A stretch of DNA of 64,000 nt from Motacilla alba alba (lineage: Eukaryota; Chordata; Aves; Passeriformes; Motacillidae): NCBI RefSeq assembly GCF_015832195.1, contig NC_052018.1:57659666-57723665 (forward strand), given 5' to 3'. The translations under genes and the position numbers were made by a program. A model generated the notes under the pieces. That model had not been told where the DNA came from, ran no database searches, and saw only the letters and a list, made by a program, of their open reading frames with translations. How positions within the stretch are numbered: position 1 is the first letter of the stretch; each line of letters opens with the position of its first letter. Below are positions 63,920-64,000 of this stretch, piece after piece.

Positions 63920-64000
63920 AGTACAGTTAATTAAAGAGGCAAGGAATATATTTGTCTGTGAAACACAAGTAATCCATATTTTTTGTGAGCGTGATTTCTT

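Larger units (their letters stand above)
61166..64000. other. Non-coding stretch to the window end
   Basis: AT-rich DNA with no recognised gene. It contains the hairpin at 62854-62879 and a G/T-rich tract at 63848-63919. A T-rich tract with TGCTGCAG at about 63156-63177 mimics an acceptor, but the sequence after it is stop-rich and has no obvious donor. Confidence 0.5.

Noticed and set aside
1..64000. CRISPR arrays, bacterial operons, rRNA genes, proviruses or a new multi-gene system
   Set aside because: I found no regularly spaced repeats, no adjacent co-oriented genes, no paired LTRs and no viral domains. The window reads as vertebrate intergenic and intronic DNA.

Overview
The window looks like non-coding DNA from a bird nuclear genome, most likely a songbird (Passeriformes). 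The clearest evidence is its repeats. There are three 3' fragments of CR1, the dominant avian LINE, and one short SINE made of a tRNA-Ile-like head joined to a CR1-like tail. That architecture matches the passerine family TguSINE1. The DNA is otherwise AT-rich, has no bacterial-style gene packing, and none of its open reading frames is recognisable as a protein.

Layout. Positions 1 to about 30300 look intergenic: one CR1 (3140-3531), the SINE (8338-8472), an AT-rich locus flanked by a 37-bp duplication (20664-20844), an (ATT)20 microsatellite (27251-27310) and a second CR1 (29248-29480). A strong CpG island at about 30340-31340 is the one feature that clearly looks like a gene promoter. It carries GC boxes and, on the + strand, a good splice donor after base 31009. 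The exon ending there has no open frame with an ATG that fits the downstream exon candidates, so I read it as a 5' UTR exon. From 31010 to the end the sequence looks like long first-intron DNA of a gene running to the right and leaving the window. Candidate internal exons with consensus splice sites lie at 42954-43022 (best), 46483-46531 and 38592-38687. I could not assign any of them to a protein family.

The right-hand part also holds a minus-strand CR1 3' end (59035-59480), a second small CpG-rich patch (about 60850-61165) and two minus-strand open blocks with good acceptors (57858-57978 and 58169-58423) that might be exons of an opposite-strand gene or a decayed gene copy.

I found no operon, CRISPR array, rRNA, functional tRNA, LTR provirus or new multi-gene system. 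The observations most worth testing are the SINE, the CpG-island promoter with its candidate exons, the unassigned minus-strand exon-like blocks, and several local duplications and hairpins. Gene identity cannot be settled by reading alone.
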